In this document: piece after piece, positions 9,612 to 22,940 of the stretch | Position numbering within the stretch: position 1 is the first letter of the stretch | Layout: each line of letters starts with the position of its first letter | From: Isoetes taiwanensis | Taxonomy: Eukaryota; Streptophyta; Lycopodiopsida; Isoetales; Isoetaceae | NCBI GenBank assembly: GCA_021234155.1 | Contig: JAJEKV010000057.1 | Span: 5,115,821 to 5,179,820 of the forward strand | Direction of reading: 5' to 3' | DNA: 64,000 bases | Translations under genes and position numbers: made by a program | Notes under the pieces: generated by a model | Told to the model about the DNA's origin: nothing | Database searches by the model: none | The model's input: only the letters and a program-made list of their open reading frames with translations

Positions 9612-10697
9612 ATGGTCGAGTCAAGGCAATCATTGCAGCTACTGCAAGTATTGGTAATATGTGAGGATGAAGCGCTCCGTTTTGCTGCGAGTATGGGAGC
9701 GGGCTACAGGCCTATCGGGTCTGATCTTTCCAAATGCTTAGTCATCTCCTTTATTCTATTCTCACAGTTGGAATTAACTTCCAAATCCTTGCTGATTTTT
9801 TCAATGGCAGCTTTTAATTCTTGCAAATCAGCCTTTAAAAAATCAATTGGAATCATTAGAGCATCTAAGTCAGCAATATAACTTGATTTCTCCTCCTCTA
9901 AGTGGGATGCCAAAGCCATTTGCAAATCAGTTGGCTTTCCGCTTGCTTTTAAACCTGCCATAATACTGAACTGCTCACATATTTGTCCATCTTTATTCTG
10001 CACAAATCTTGTTAAGAAGCTCTTATCACTCTCATGCTTCAATAGTTCAATTTCCATTGCTTTCCTTTTCTCTTTTAAAGTCTGTATTTCATCAAGCATG
10101 GAGGCAGAATCTAATGCTCTTCTTTCCCTTCACCTTTTCATCATTTCCAACTGCTGCCCCAATTCTACCAGAGGCATACGTTTAGTAGCTTTAACATTGG
10201 AAGATTTTACTGTAGCTAATTCTGTCAGATCATATTCTTTTGAGGGCCTTTTGAATGAAGACTTGCACTTGCTTTCACCTCATCCCAATCAATGCTTATT
10301 CCTTTGTAATGAAGTGCATATGCTCGGGCAAAATACAATGGAATGTGACGATTTGCAATGTCCTTCCTACAAAAAACGTGCTCATACACAGAAAAAAATC
10401 TGCCATCCAAATAGGCTTAATCCTGCACTCTTGATAACCCCTCACAGCAGGGGCTTCAAAACCTCAAACATCCTGCACTATTTGCACTAGCCCTGGAAAC
10501 ATGCTCTCAAAATTGTTGCTCCTAAGCTGTCTGATGCTTACTTTGTCAAACTCGGGCGGCAAGACCTCCCGATCTGAAGAAGACCCACTCTTGAGTTTTC
10601 GGGCGGCAGTTCTAGTGGGAGACCTTGGCATGGGCTTTATAGGTTTGTTGCGAGGAGATTTCCTTGGAGATGTCTTTGTTCCAAGCTGCTTCGTCAT
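9612..10697 (-). pseudogene. 5' part of the same decayed gene, or a transposon-like ORF
   Basis: It starts at ATG 10697 with a Lys/Arg/Ser/Pro-rich stretch (MTKQLGTKTSPRKSPRNKP), stops at 10464, and shifts frame into DGRFFSVYEHVFCRKDIANR and HIPLYFARAYALHYKG. It shifts again near 10255, stops once more near 10118, then continues as a heptad-rich, probably coiled-coil segment (10099-9704, for example LDEIQTLKEKRKAMEIELL). Two stops and two frameshifts make it a pseudogene. The order 'basic tail, globular block, coiled coil' resembles plant transposon accessory ORFs, but I cannot name a family. It may continue into the exon-like segments on its left. Confidence 0.45.
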
Positions 10698-11255
10698 GAT
10701 ATCTTCCCTGGTGCTTCAACTCTCTGAAAATGCAAGCTTTTGGCTATGGAGGTCCTGATCTTGGCTATGGAGGTTCGATTATGGATGTCAAGCTTTCGGC
10801 TATGGAGGTTCGAGCGGGAGGGAGGTTGAACAGAGAGCGGGAGGAGAGTTCAAAATTATTTCCCCTATTAATGATTCATTCCAAGAATAATTATTTCTGG
10901 GGGGAGGGATTTCCTTACATTTTGAATTTGTAAATGTAAAATACTGGCACTTTTTTTGCCCACCCTTTCATGCTTCTACCCATCCCTATGGCAGAAAAAG
11001 GTATGCACACTCAAATGATGATACCTTGAGTATTTTTAAACATTTCTGATTGATATTTGAAATGACTATCAGGAATAACTTATAGGAACATGTGGAAAGA
11101 AATTTGGCTTGATTTGAAACTAAGGTGATGGAGAGATACGTGTTCAAATTGGATAAAATTTTATGTCAATGAACTGTAAGAAACCAGCAAACAATTTTTT
11201 GGATCACGATTTCTATAAAGTTTTTGTTGTGTGCTTTCAACCATTGCAAGTCTAA
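10698..11255. other. Intergenic, short GGCTATGGAGGT repeats
   Basis: Three copies of GGCTATGGAGGT lie within 10740-10810 just upstream of the decayed minus-strand gene, so they may belong to its 5' leader. The rest is AT-rich and shows no gene. Confidence 0.5.
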
Positions 11256-11497
11256 ATGGGACCTGAGATCATATGCATATGCTCAAAAAATGGATTTGAG
11301 GCAAAAGGGCAAAACTCTCTGCAGACTAGTCTCTTAGATGTAGATAGTTTGCTACAGCAACTGCATAAATTGTACCATATGACAGGTTTACATGGGGGAA
11401 TGGACAGACAGGGCGATATCCTCACATTTTCAGAAACAGATGTATTTGAAGGGCTTAAATCACTATCTGTGGCAAGGCAGCTGATGCACTTGGGTTA

Positions 11498-12830
11498 ATG
11501 GCAGAAATGATAAAATGGGCTGGCCCAACTGTAGCCAGTACCATCACTAAAATGATGAATAGAGCATTAGTTGAAGGCTTCCCTCACACATGGCAAGTCA
11601 ATAGAGTGGTACCAATCCATAAAGCAGGCGATGTCAATGACCCAAGCAATTATAGAATGATCATGATAAGCAGTCTGTTCTCAAAATTATTTGCCAAGCT
11701 TATAGAGATGAAGCTAAGTGATTGGGCAGAGATGCATAATGTCAGAGCATCTAGGCAGGCAGGCTTTAGGCCTAACAGGTCCATAATAGACCACTTAATC
11801 ACTATGAGAGCAGTGAAAGATGTTGTGAAGAAAACTAAAAAGCCGCTCTTTGCTTGCTTTGTAGATCTCACTAAAGCTTTCGATATGCTAAGAAGAACGA
11901 ACATATGGGTGGATCACATTGGAGTGCCACAAGAGCTCAGGAACGCAATAGCAGTGCTATATGAGAATGTGTTGGTGAGTCTATCTTTCCCGCTAAATAA
12001 ATCCTGTAAAGCAGAGATAATTAGTAATATTGGAGTAAAGCAAGGATGCCCTTTATCCCCTACACTGTTTGGAATATATATAGATCAATTAGAGACGTGG
12101 ATGCAGAGACATGGTGGAGGGGGGACTACAATTGCAGGATACTTGCTTATTTTACTCTTATATGCAGATGATATTGTTATTCTTGCTCAGAATCACCATG
12201 ATATGCAGAGGCACTTGGATGCATTAGCCAACTTTTGTGACGCTACCGAAATGCAGGTGAATCTGAATAAGACTAAAATTCTCATTTTTGGGAAAAGAGT
12301 TCATAACTTCCACTTCTAATACAAGGGAGAAGAGGTGGAAATAACAGACACATATAAATATTTGGGACTTATAGTGGATCACACTTATGGGTAGAACAAA
12401 GCAGTTGGGCAACGTACTGATGCTGGGATCAAAGCGCTAAATGCAATGCAGCAGAAATGCAGAAAAGCGGGAATTGTAGATTGGAAACTGAAGAAAATGT
12501 TATATCAAACATTGGTTAGGATAGTTGTGCTATACAGATGTGAAGTATGGGGGCCTGGACTCTCCCAAGAAATGTGGAAAAGAGTTGAAAAAATCTAGAA
12601 AAAGTTCATTTTGACGGAATTAGGGGTAAAAATGCAAACCCCGTATCATATGATGCTAGCTGAAGCAGGAATGGAGATGTTAGAGGCTGAAGCATTATTT
12701 CTGACGCTCAAATATGTGCAAAGGGTCCATGACATGAATGCTGATAGGCTACCGAGACTTGCAATGATACAGAGTAGTCTCAAGGGATGGTATAATGATG
12801 TGAATAAATGGTTGGATAAAATGGGGAATG
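11498..12830 (+). pseudogene. LINE-A1 reverse transcriptase
   Basis: Reverse transcriptase motifs appear in order: GFPHTWQVNRVVPIHKAGD, QAGFRPNRSIIDHLITMRA, FACFVDLTKAFDM, NIGVKQGCPLSPTLFGIYID, the catalytic LLYADDIVIL (YADD at 12161-12172), LNKTKI, then the thumb/connection region. In-frame stops interrupt it after 12319, near 12392 and near 12596. It is homologous through its length to the enzyme at 18681-20189. It would copy the element RNA at a nicked target. The 5' part (endonuclease) is missing. Confidence 0.88.
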
Positions 12831-12835
12831 GGCAT

Positions 12836-14413
12836 TTTGCAGATGATACCTTCATCCTCTTATCCATGGACCTCCAGTCGATTAATCATGCCAAGGAGAT
12901 CTTAAATGCTTTTGATAACCTTTCTGGCTGCAAGATTAATCCCACAAAATCCAAGATTACCTCTCACAACCCGGATCTAGGAGCTCAGGTTGCCACTCTC
13001 CTTTAATGCAGTTTCAATCCCCCAAATGTTCATTCTAAGCTTCTAGGCATCCCTTTCGCCATCCGATCAAATGCTGCTGAATTATGGAATAACATCATCG
13101 AGAAATTCTACCACAAAGTCGACACTCTCAACTCAAAGTTCCTTTCTAAAGCTGGTCGGGCAATCCTTGCAAACTCGGTCATTGCCTCAACTCATGTGTA
13201 TCAATCCTCCTTCATTCTTGCTCCAAAATATGTATACAGGAAGCTACAAGGAATCCTTGGGAGATTTATCTCTTGTGGTAGCAACAGAAAATGCTGGACT
13301 CCAGTCTCCATGGAAGAGTGTTGCAAATCCAGGTCTATGGGAGGACTAGGCATCATCAACATTGAGAAGCATGCCATAGCCCTGGCAGCAAAGTATTTCT
13401 TCAGGGCCATTATCAACAAGATCCAGCATCCGGTTACAGTCCTCATCAAGCATTATATCCTCCAATGCAAGCCATATGGTTGGAACATCAAAATGTTGCT
13501 CCCTGACGCAGCCTTTTTTTATTTCCAGATCCCCAACAATTGTCCTCCCTTGATAAGGAAATGGATTATGGCTTGGAAGCAGGTAAAGGGAATGTATTCA
13601 TGGGAGAAAGGCATTTCCCTTTCTCAAAACATATTCTGGAATCCCTACCTCCTTGGTGAAAACAGCACCCATTGTCTCATCAGAAATTTCCCAGACCAAG
13701 CAAAACTTTGGCAAGAAAAAGGTTTAATTACAATTTCGGATTTATTCGATGCTAACGGTTCTATTCCTTTTGATTCCTCCATTATCAGGAATGAAGATGA
13801 CAACAGCAGATCCCTTTACAATGCCATCCTCAGCTATATTTCTCTAGCAGAATGGAATAACAGTGACATTACTTGGCAATACAAAGGGAAACTTCTCTTT
13901 AAAGTAAAGGAGGCATATAAGTATCTTATGAAAGATCAAGAGATGAGTATCCACCTCAAATGGGGAATATCCCAGGAATGTTGCAGATCCAATCTCATGC
14001 ACCTTTGGAAATCCCCAATCAATCCCAAAATCAAAGCATTCATTTGGCAATTATGGCATAAAAGCTTAGCCACAAATTGCAAGCGCTTCAGCTGTAACTT
14101 CTCGAATTCTAATATCTGCCCCAGGTGTCTCTCTCATGCAGAAAATGAAGACCATTTATTCAGATCCTGCTTTTGGTCCCAATGGACAATTGAGATCTCT
14201 TCAGAAGCCTTGCTACTAAATCTCTCTCTAGAGAGTCCTGAAGTCGACTTCTTTTTACCAAACTCTCCCAGACATTGGAGCTTCTATATCCTTCTCTGGA
14301 GAATTTGGAAAGGCAGAAACAAGCTGGTTTTCTGCAATGAAATAATATGGCCTCAAGCCATTCTCTCTCAAACCAACTATGATGTGTCTTGGATTTATAA
14401 AATTAACTCATAA
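12836..14413 (+). pseudogene. L1-type ORF2 C-terminal half with zf-RVT domain
   Basis: From FADDTFILL at the start, the frame runs 525 codons with a single internal stop (TAA, 13004-13006). Palm and thumb remnants (ILNAFDNLSGCKINPTKSKI; KLLGIPF) lead to a long connection and, near the end, the reverse transcriptase zinc-binding domain (zf-RVT): AFIWQLWHKSLATNCKR, then ICPRCLSHAENEDHLFRSC, a C-x2-C...H-x4-C pattern. The domain closes with FYILLWRIWKGRNKLVF. This layout is standard for plant L1 ORF2. Truncation leaves it without endonuclease and most of the palm. Confidence 0.88.
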
Positions 14414-14732
14414 GCTCACCTATTTTGCAGGAAAATTCTTTCTCATGAGTAGACGGATCTCCTTCCCAAACAAGAAGTACGAGGACATTCAGAAATGGGC
14501 AGCTGATTTCTTGACAGGCTGCTCCTTCCATCATTTCGAAGAAGACTGTGACTGCATTTGCTCGTGTGCCCTTCAGCCGGATTTGAAGAGAGAATTTATC
14601 TGTCAGGCTAGAGATGCAGCAGGAAAATACAATTTTGCTAAATCCAGAATCTGCCCATGTCTCTATTGCAAGATGACAATGATCACAAAAGGGCCGGACC
14701 CCCTAGACGATGCTGGCTACTCCTCTGGTTAG
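14379..14732 (+). CDS. Small Cys-rich ORF downstream of LINE-B ORF2
   Basis: A 117-residue frame overlaps the end of ORF2. Its C-terminal half reads LKREFICQARDAAGKYNFAK, then SRICPCLYCKM, then GPDPLDDAGYSSG. The other LINE-B copy keeps the same 53-residue end in frame (62303-62494, minus) with mostly conservative changes (I/M, K/R, D/E, Y/F). The C-x-C-x2-C cluster could bind metal. No family is recognised. Either it is a genuine third ORF of this LINE or both copies are simply young. Confidence 0.4.
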   Translation: MMCLGFIKLTHKLTYFAGKFFLMSRRISFPNKKYEDIQKWAADFLTGCSFHHFEEDCDCICSCALQPDLKREFICQARDAAGKYNFAKSRICPCLYCKMTMITKGPDPLDDAGYSSG

Positions 14733-15564
14733 ATTCAACGGACCTGTTGCAGTTGCTCGACATCCTGATGAAGACAACTCAAAACTCTGTTACACTCTGT
14801 TATCTTTATCTCAGAGCTTTCGATTTCAGTTTTACAACCTTTGTTTCAGAAAACTGTTATAGTTAATTCCTTTTTCTCCTATGACATCCTTCTATGGTGT
14901 CTTGGAAAATCGGATACACCTCTGTTTAAAAAGCCTCATTTTCTGGGAGGTTAGTTTTGGGTGGACACTCCCCATATAAGTGGTCATTTTTGTTCTCTTT
15001 TCAAAATTATAAATATAATACCATCCTTCAATCAAAAAAAGGTATTGGAAGATATGCCATTAGAGGAGGATGAGCTACGAGAGTGGGTCTACGCACATAT
15101 AAGGGAAACATCTTGGCATAATGTAGGCACAAAAATGGCTTTCTACAAAGAGGAAATTAATCCAGCACTTGGAGAAGCACCACATTTATCGGGTAAGTTG
15201 TCTTACTTTAAAAGACATTTATTTGCAGGTTAAGACTCAGTTCACATCACCTGGGAGTGGAGGTTGGTAGATGGGGAAATCTCCCTCGAAATCTGCATAC
15301 TTGTAAAACATGTGGAGCTGATGTCCTTGAAGATGAGGCACACCTTATTCTTCACTGTCCTGCATATGAGAATTTGAGAGATTGATGGGTATTCCTGCCG
15401 AGATCTCTTTATATGACTTCCTTGCGCTGCCAGTCGCAACTATTAGCGACTATTTGATAGATGTGATGAAAGTGAAAGATATGAGAAAGAGAGTAGTGAG
15501 ACTAATGATGCTCTGGTTGAGGGCATATTAGAGTACTGATATATATGTAAAATTGACTTGTACA

Positions 15565-15596
15565 ACGTCTTCTAGGCCTGATGGTCTCATAGACGT
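15565..15596 (+). promoter_or_regulatory. LINE-A1 3' stem-loop
   Basis: ACGTCT pairs with AGACGT, and inside it AGGCC pairs with GGTCT around a TGAT loop. The same two-tier hairpin stands just before the tail of every other LINE-A copy. It is a likely recognition site of the reverse transcriptase. Confidence 0.7.
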
Positions 15597-15612
15597 AATC
15601 TATAAAACATTT

Positions 15613-16593
<981 letters not shown>

Positions 16594-16652
16594 CCACAGG
16601 ACTGGGATGCAGTTCCAAACTGGGTGGGACTATTGCAGATTTTGATGGAGGC

Positions 16653-17605
16653 GTGGTGCGGGATGTTGTGCAGCAGGTGGGCAGCAGCAATCTCTGGATT
16701 TTGCAGCCCCTAAACGAGGGGGATTTTGGCAGCCCTAAGCGGGGGATGGTGGCAGCCCCTAAACAGGGGATTCGGCTTGGCTCTATTTCTACAATAGCTC
16801 ATGATATTGATCTAAAAGCGGTGGGTATTGTGGGTGGCCTGGATCCTTCTTCCATAGCTACCTATCAAGCTATGTTCATGGGAAATCTGAAACAAGAGTT
16901 ATTGGAAGCTATGCAAGGGACAATACAAGCCGCCATCAAATTTTGGTAGATTCGATTATCCAAGATCTCAAGAAGTCTTTCTTGGAGCAAATGAATGCGG
17001 AATTGGAGGCTTTCAAGAGTCAAATGAGGTCTGAATTTTCTGATTTTAAGGGGCAGATTCAAAATGAAATGGCACAGGTGCATAATGATGATGATTCCAG
17101 CACTGACGGAGAAGAAGATGATAGTACAGATCAATTGCAGCAGCAACTATCTTCGTTAATGGCAGCCCAAGAACAACACAATCAAACACTTGCAGCTTTC
17201 ATGGAGGAACAAGATAAGCGCAATCGAGCTCTAAATGTCCGTTTGGTGGGTCTTCCAGAAGAACCAAGGGAGAATACCGCATCCAAGGTGAGCGCTTTCT
17301 TTTTTGAAAAGATGCAATGTGAGGATTGTAGAATTTTGGAGGCATTCAGAGTTGGTAAGCCTACTGGAAATGCACGATGTATTGTGGTCAAATTTGCAAA
17401 TAGAGAGTCTAAGATGGAAATATGGAGGAAAAAAGCAATGTTAAAAGGAGAGGGAGTCTGGGTGAATGAAGATATGACAAAAGATCAATATGAAGAACAT
17501 AAAAGGGAACTTTTGAAATTCAAGGAAGCAAAAAAGAATGGTCGAGAGAAGGTGTTTTGGAGGAAGGGGCGAGTAGTAGTGGATGGTGATGGCACGAGGG
17601 CATAG
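16653..17605 (+). pseudogene. LINE-A3 ORF1 (L1 ORF1p-like)
   Basis: Two overlapping frames join at about 16943 by a frameshift. The first ends in a helix (YQAMFMGNLKQELLEAMQG); the second continues with a coiled-coil stretch rich in Gln, Glu and Lys (IIQDLKKSFLEQMNAELEAF). An RRM-like block follows, starting NVRLVGLPEE and including ILEAFRVGK and RCIVVKFANRE, then a basic C-terminal part (KDQYEEHKRELLKFKEAKK). This trimeric coiled-coil plus RRM plus CTD plan is that of L1-type ORF1 proteins, which coat the RNA. The product would be about 300 residues. Confidence 0.75.
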
Positions 17606-20359
17606 CATAGGAATTTGCCACCGCCGTGGTGATGTGTTGGAATATTAATACCGACACGGGGAAAAGATAACTACTATGAGTAGTATACTTGCAAATATAG
17701 ATATTGTTTTATTTCTTGAGACAGGTGAGCATGAGGAATCTGGTCTGCCTGAAATTAATGGTTTTAAGATGATGCATTCTGTTTGGCCCCCAAAAGGATG
17801 GAGATACAAGAGTTACGGTGGCATTGCATGCTTTGTTAGGCATGAATTTGTGCATTTAGTTACAATTCTTTTTCCAAAAGCAACTCTGCAGTGCATTTGG
17901 ATTAGTGTGCCAGGGCAATTTGGCAATGTATATATTGCTGGATGTTATTATCCACCGCGAGGGTCTCCGGTATATAATTCAAATGAAGTGGATAGAGATG
18001 ATCGTTTTGCACAGTTGGAGCAGGATGTTGTTTCCTTTTGTGATACAGGGGAGGTTTTATTGATGGGAGATTTCAATGGACGAACTTCACAGAGGCAGGC
18101 TGCCATGGTAAGTACGGAGGGAGAGCCAGAGTGGGTAGAAATGCTAGATGACACTGAATTGGCGGAAATTGGTTGAAGCAGGAAATCAGATGACAAAATT
18201 CGGTGGCCTTCCCCTGAGGGAAATCATGTTCTAACATTTTGTAGCGGGTTAAACCTGGTTATTTATAATGGCCTTGACAGGTTTCCAAGATCAGAAGCAC
18301 TTACACGCCGAGGGGCAAGTGTGGTGGATTATGTCTTAGCTAAGCCCTCTTTTGTTCAACAAGTTGTAAATTTTGCTATTGGGAAAGATAGTATTGAATC
18401 AGATCATGAGCCTCTTTTTCTTGACCTTTGCATTGCTGGTTTGCCTAAGCATAAGGTTGTGTCACAAGCACTCCTTAAACCTATTATGAGGTATGATAAA
18501 TCTGATATGTACAAAGCTTGTTGTGAGAAAAATGCTTCTACTATCACATGGGCAACTAATGCGACAGAACTCAGTCATGCCCTTACTCAGATGGTTCTTG
18601 AATCTGCTAATACATGTTTTGTGTCGCACAGGCAGAGAATGGGGTTGCCTTGCAAGGGTTGATTTGACCACAAATGCAGGATGCAAAGAAGACAATTTAA
18701 ATTAGCAAAGGGAGATGCGAAGGCCTTGGCAAGAAGGGACTACATCAGAATGGTTAAGAGGAAGAAACAGGCTTATTTGCGTAAGAAACATGAGCAAATG
18801 GTCACAGAATTATTGGCATATCCGAAGAAGTTTTGGAATAGATTGAAACCTTTCCAAAAAGCGAGTACAATGGTAGAGGTTGATGCTTTGATGAATCATA
18901 TTAAACATCTCTATCATGTGCCAGGTGTGGACACAAAAATGGATGGGGCATATGAGGAGGGCTTCTGTTTCTCCTTGGAGGACGTGCAGGATGGGCTCCA
19001 AAGATTATCCAATGGTAAGGCAGCAGATTCGGAAGGGCTTATAGCTGAAATGTTTAAATGGGCAGGTGATAATGTGGTAGAAGTCTTGGTAAAGTTGGGC
19101 AATGCTGTCTTGTTTGAAGGCTTCCCACACACATGGCAAGTGAATAGGGTGGTCCCTCTTCATAAGGCAGGTGATGAGTCTGATCCAAATAACTACCGTA
19201 TGATTATGATATGTAGTTTTTATGCCAAACTTTTTGTTAACATGCTGAACGCTAAAATAAGCACATGGTCCGAGGTTCATAATGTGAGAGCAACAGGGCA
19301 AGCTGGTTTTAGGGCGAGGAGGTCTACAACAGATCATTTGGTTACCATGAGAGCCATGATGGATTCGGTGGTTGGTAAGAAGAAACCTTTATATGCATTG
19401 TTTGTTGATTTCTCTAAAGCTTTTGATATGGTTGGGAGAGGACATTTGTGGGATAGAATGTCAGCTCTTGGTGTGCCTGTTGAGTATACGCATGCAGTGG
19501 CCAAACTTTATGATAAAGTATTGGTTCAGCTTTCTTTCCCATACATCAGTGATAAGTATGTTGAAAGCAATATGGGGGTTAAGCAGGGCTGCCCACTATC
19601 GCCCACACTTTTTGGTTTATTCATAGACCAACTGGAGGATTGGATCTGTCAAAATGGTGGTGATGGAATGCCTCTATATAGGTATGTTCTTCTGCTATTG
19701 TTGTATGCCGATGATGTTGTTCTATTATCTAGGAGTGTAGCGGGTCTACAAAAGCACTTGAATGCTCTTGAGGGATTTTGTGACATGAAAAGCATGCGGG
19801 TCAATATGGCTAAAACCAAGGTTGTAGTGTTTGGAGCTACCAAGGTAGATCATGTAAAGGTATTTTACAAAGGAGAGCATGTTGACATTGTGGATCGTTA
19901 TAAGTATCTTGGTCTAATTGTAGACAAAAGTCCCAACTGGAATATAGCGGCTGATCAAAAAGCGGATGGTGGGCTTAAGGCTCTCTATGCCATGCAACAC
20001 AGATGTAGGAAAGCAGACATATGGGATTTCAGCATGAAGAAGAAGTTGTATATTGTTTTGGTGCAATCAGTGGTGCTATATGGATGTGAGGTATGGGGGG
20101 CAGGTTTGGCGTTGGATAGATGGAAGAAAATTGAAAAAATACAGAAAAGATTCTTTCGTGCTGAGCTTGAAACTAAGGTGCAAACACCATCCTATATTAT
20201 AATGTTATAGGGTGTTGTATCCAGCCCTAGATCTAATGGCTGAGATTTTGCCATCCAATTAAAGGTCGAAGAAGTCCAGCCCTAAAAACTTTATGTTTAA
20301 ATCGCCTCTCTTGATGAGTTGTAGGGTTTCGCCTCAACGTTCTTCTGCAGCAGACACTG

Positions 20360-21800
20360 CAAAATCGACGCCACCAGTAGCGGGAAGATGAGAGTTTCTG
20401 GCCGAGCCGAGCAGGTAAATTCTGCTTTTGCACTATATCCAAGCTGAGTTAAGGGACAAGTCTCCCCTTCTGTAGGTGAATATTCATACGAATTGTTGGA
20501 GACGAATTGTTGAAGAGTGGCTGCACACATAAATTATAGGGTTTTCATATTAGGGTGCACTGATGGAATTATCACTGCCTTTGGTTTTGATCTGTGAGTT
20601 CTTCTGCTCTAGCTTTTCTAGCTGCCTTTGAAATCTGCAGGTGGCTAAGGAGGTGACTAGAGAGTTGCAAACAGGTGATAGAAGGGGATAGCAAGAAATT
20701 CCATCACAGCTTGCCTCTGTATATAGTTTGTCTATCAGAAGGAGATTGAGAGAGGTCTTTGTTAAACGTATTCTATGGTACAACTTATAAACATTACCTA
20801 TCCAAGCATTGTACAATGTGCGCGAAAATGACACAGGAAACCATGTCTGTCTGTCAAATTTGTTCTGACGATCAGCAAATTGTGGTCGTTGCTTGAAAGG
20901 GAGGGACTCGTGGCTGGAAAAGAACAAACAGCATCTGCAAGCGGTAAATCTAATTTGCATGTTGTTTTGTGAATATTCATTCCATTTCTTAAGTCTTCAA
21001 GTGTGGGCACAGCCCTCTTGGTGTCTGTTGTTGGGCTAGCAAGGGCACAAAAGTTCCATTTTGACGCCACCAGTAGCAGCAAGATGAGAGTTTCTTGCCG
21101 AACAGGTAAAATTTTGCTTTTGCACTATATTCAAGCTGAGTTAAGGGACAGGTCTCCCCTTCTGTAGGTGAATTTTCATACGAACTGTTGGAGACGAATT
21201 GTTGAAGAGTGGCTGCACACATAAGTTATAGGGTTTTCATATTAGGGTTCACTGATTTTGAGCCAATGCACTGATGGAATTATCACTATGTTTGCTACAT
21301 TTTGCCGGATTTGCTGCCTTTGGCTTTGATCTGTGAGTTCTTCTGCTCTAGCTTTTCTAGCTGCCTTTGAATTCTGCAGGCGACTAAGCAGGTGACTAGA
21401 GAGTTGCAAACAGGTGATAGAAGGGGATAGCAAGAAATTCCATCACAGCTTGCCTCTGTATATAGTTTGTCTATCAGAAGGAGATTGAGAGAGGTCTTTG
21501 TTAAACATATTCTATGGTACAACTTATAAACATTACCTGTCCAAGCATTGTACAATGTGCGCAAAAATGACACAGGAAACCCTGTCTGTCTGTCAAATTT
21601 GTTCTGATGATCAGCAAATTGTGGTCGTTGCTTGAAAGGGAGGGACTCGCGGCTGGAAAAGAACAAACAGCATCTGCAAGCGGTAAATCTAATTTGCATG
21701 TTGTTTTGTGAATATTCATTCCATTTCTTAAGTCTTCAAGTGTGGGCACAGCCCTCTTGGTGTCTGTTGTTGGGCTAGCAAGGGCACAAAAGTTCCATTT
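20360..21800 (+). repeat. Two tandem ~0.7-kb copies inside Helitron 1
   Basis: The phrase GACGCCACCAGTAGC recurs at about 20367 and 21062, and the sequence between recurs with few changes up to about 21800. Minus-strand frames of about 135 residues (20550-20960 and 21295-21699) are conserved between the copies but match nothing I know. Splice-like sites (CAGGTAAATT, GTAGGTGAAT, CAGGTGGCTA) on the plus strand suggest a captured gene piece. Confidence 0.75.
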
Positions 21801-22679
21801 TGATGCTTCATTCTCTCCTTAATGCTCCAATGCTGGTCGAATTTTAAGCAGCGTAGCAAAGCTGGACCACTGTATATATTTGTGATGCATCAATATATGC
21901 TAATTTTTACGGTTGTCCAAGCTTCCATGCTTAGTAGTAAAACATCAAGCAAACACATTCGAATAAGAAGATCTGTATTGTTTTAAAATTGTTAGGAGGA
22001 ACATATTGCCATGAGAGGGGAGAAAACACATGAACAAGCAAGGAATATTATCGAGATAAACAAGAATAATCACCTTCTCTCAAAGAATGCTTAATTTTTC
22101 CATACAACTTAAAGGACATTACCTCTTTCTTATCCCAATATTGTTTAAGAAAAGGAGATTTCAAGTCTGTTTCTATCCATTCACTAGGCTACCACAAGTT
22201 CTTTAAAACTAATTAGAAATATCCCTGGCTCTGCGATAAAAAAGCAAAAGCTCGATATAAAAATGCAGAAGCTCTATTCAGTTTTGCAATATAAAATACA
22301 TTGCAAAAGGAAGTGTTGTGAATATATTGCAAAAGGAAGTGTTGTGTTATGATGATATGGTTAATGTAAAAGGAAGTATTGTGTTATAATGAGATGGTGT
22401 GTCACTCAAACCTGAGAACATAATTTGATCTTGAAATTCAACTAACATTCTTCCATGCCATGTCTTTTGAGAACATAATTTAATGTGGAAATTCCACTGA
22501 TCTTCTATGCCATGTGTCCAAAGCGCTAAAACAAGATTTCTTTTTTATAAATTTAACACTAAAATACCATATGAACCCAGGAAGATATGTGGATTTGAGA
22601 CTTCTTAAAGAAGAATTGATCATATACTTTAGCAGACATACATGTAGAACAAAATGGAGCACTATAATTACAAACATGA

Positions 22680-22940
22680 ATGGAAGCGTCGGACAATGGT
22701 TTGCTCACCCTACCAGTTTGGCCCATCGTAACTATGAACGGGAATGGAAGCGTGGGATAATGGCTTGCTCACTCCTTTCCAGTTTGGCCCACAGTCGGAC
22801 AATGGATCACCATAACTACAAACATGAAAGGAAGCGTGGGATAAGGGCTTGCTCACTTCTTACCAGTTTGGCCCACTGTAACTATGAACGAGAATGGAAG
22901 CGTGGAAAATGGCTTGCTCACTTTTTATCAGTTTGGCCCA
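22680..22940 (+). repeat. ~80-bp minisatellite
   Basis: Three to four diverged units contain GGAAGCGTGGGATAATGGC, TTGCTCAC and CCAGTTTGGCCCA. The translated pattern EREWKRG is a product of the repeat, not evidence of a protein. Confidence 0.75.

Larger units (their letters stand above)
12831..15040 (+). mobile_element. LINE-B copy 1 (L1-type), 5'-truncated, nested in LINE-A1
   Basis: The insertion begins exactly at the FADD catalytic motif of an L1-type reverse transcriptase (12836-12847) and ends at 15040 with an A-tail (ATCAAAAAAA). It contains one long frame (12829-14413) and a small downstream ORF (14379-14732). A second copy lies on the other strand at 62006-63513 and shares the same 3' end. 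Unlike LINE-A it has a poly(A) tail, as L1 elements do. The target duplication is at most a few G residues. Confidence 0.87.

Noticed and set aside
10730-10933. Gly-Tyr-rich protein start (plus strand)
   Set aside because: The frame is a product of three GGCTATGGAGGT repeats and then becomes random.
12611-13006. A fused protein joining two kinds of reverse transcriptase
   Set aside because: The open frame crosses the LINE-A/LINE-B junction by chance; the two parts belong to different elements.
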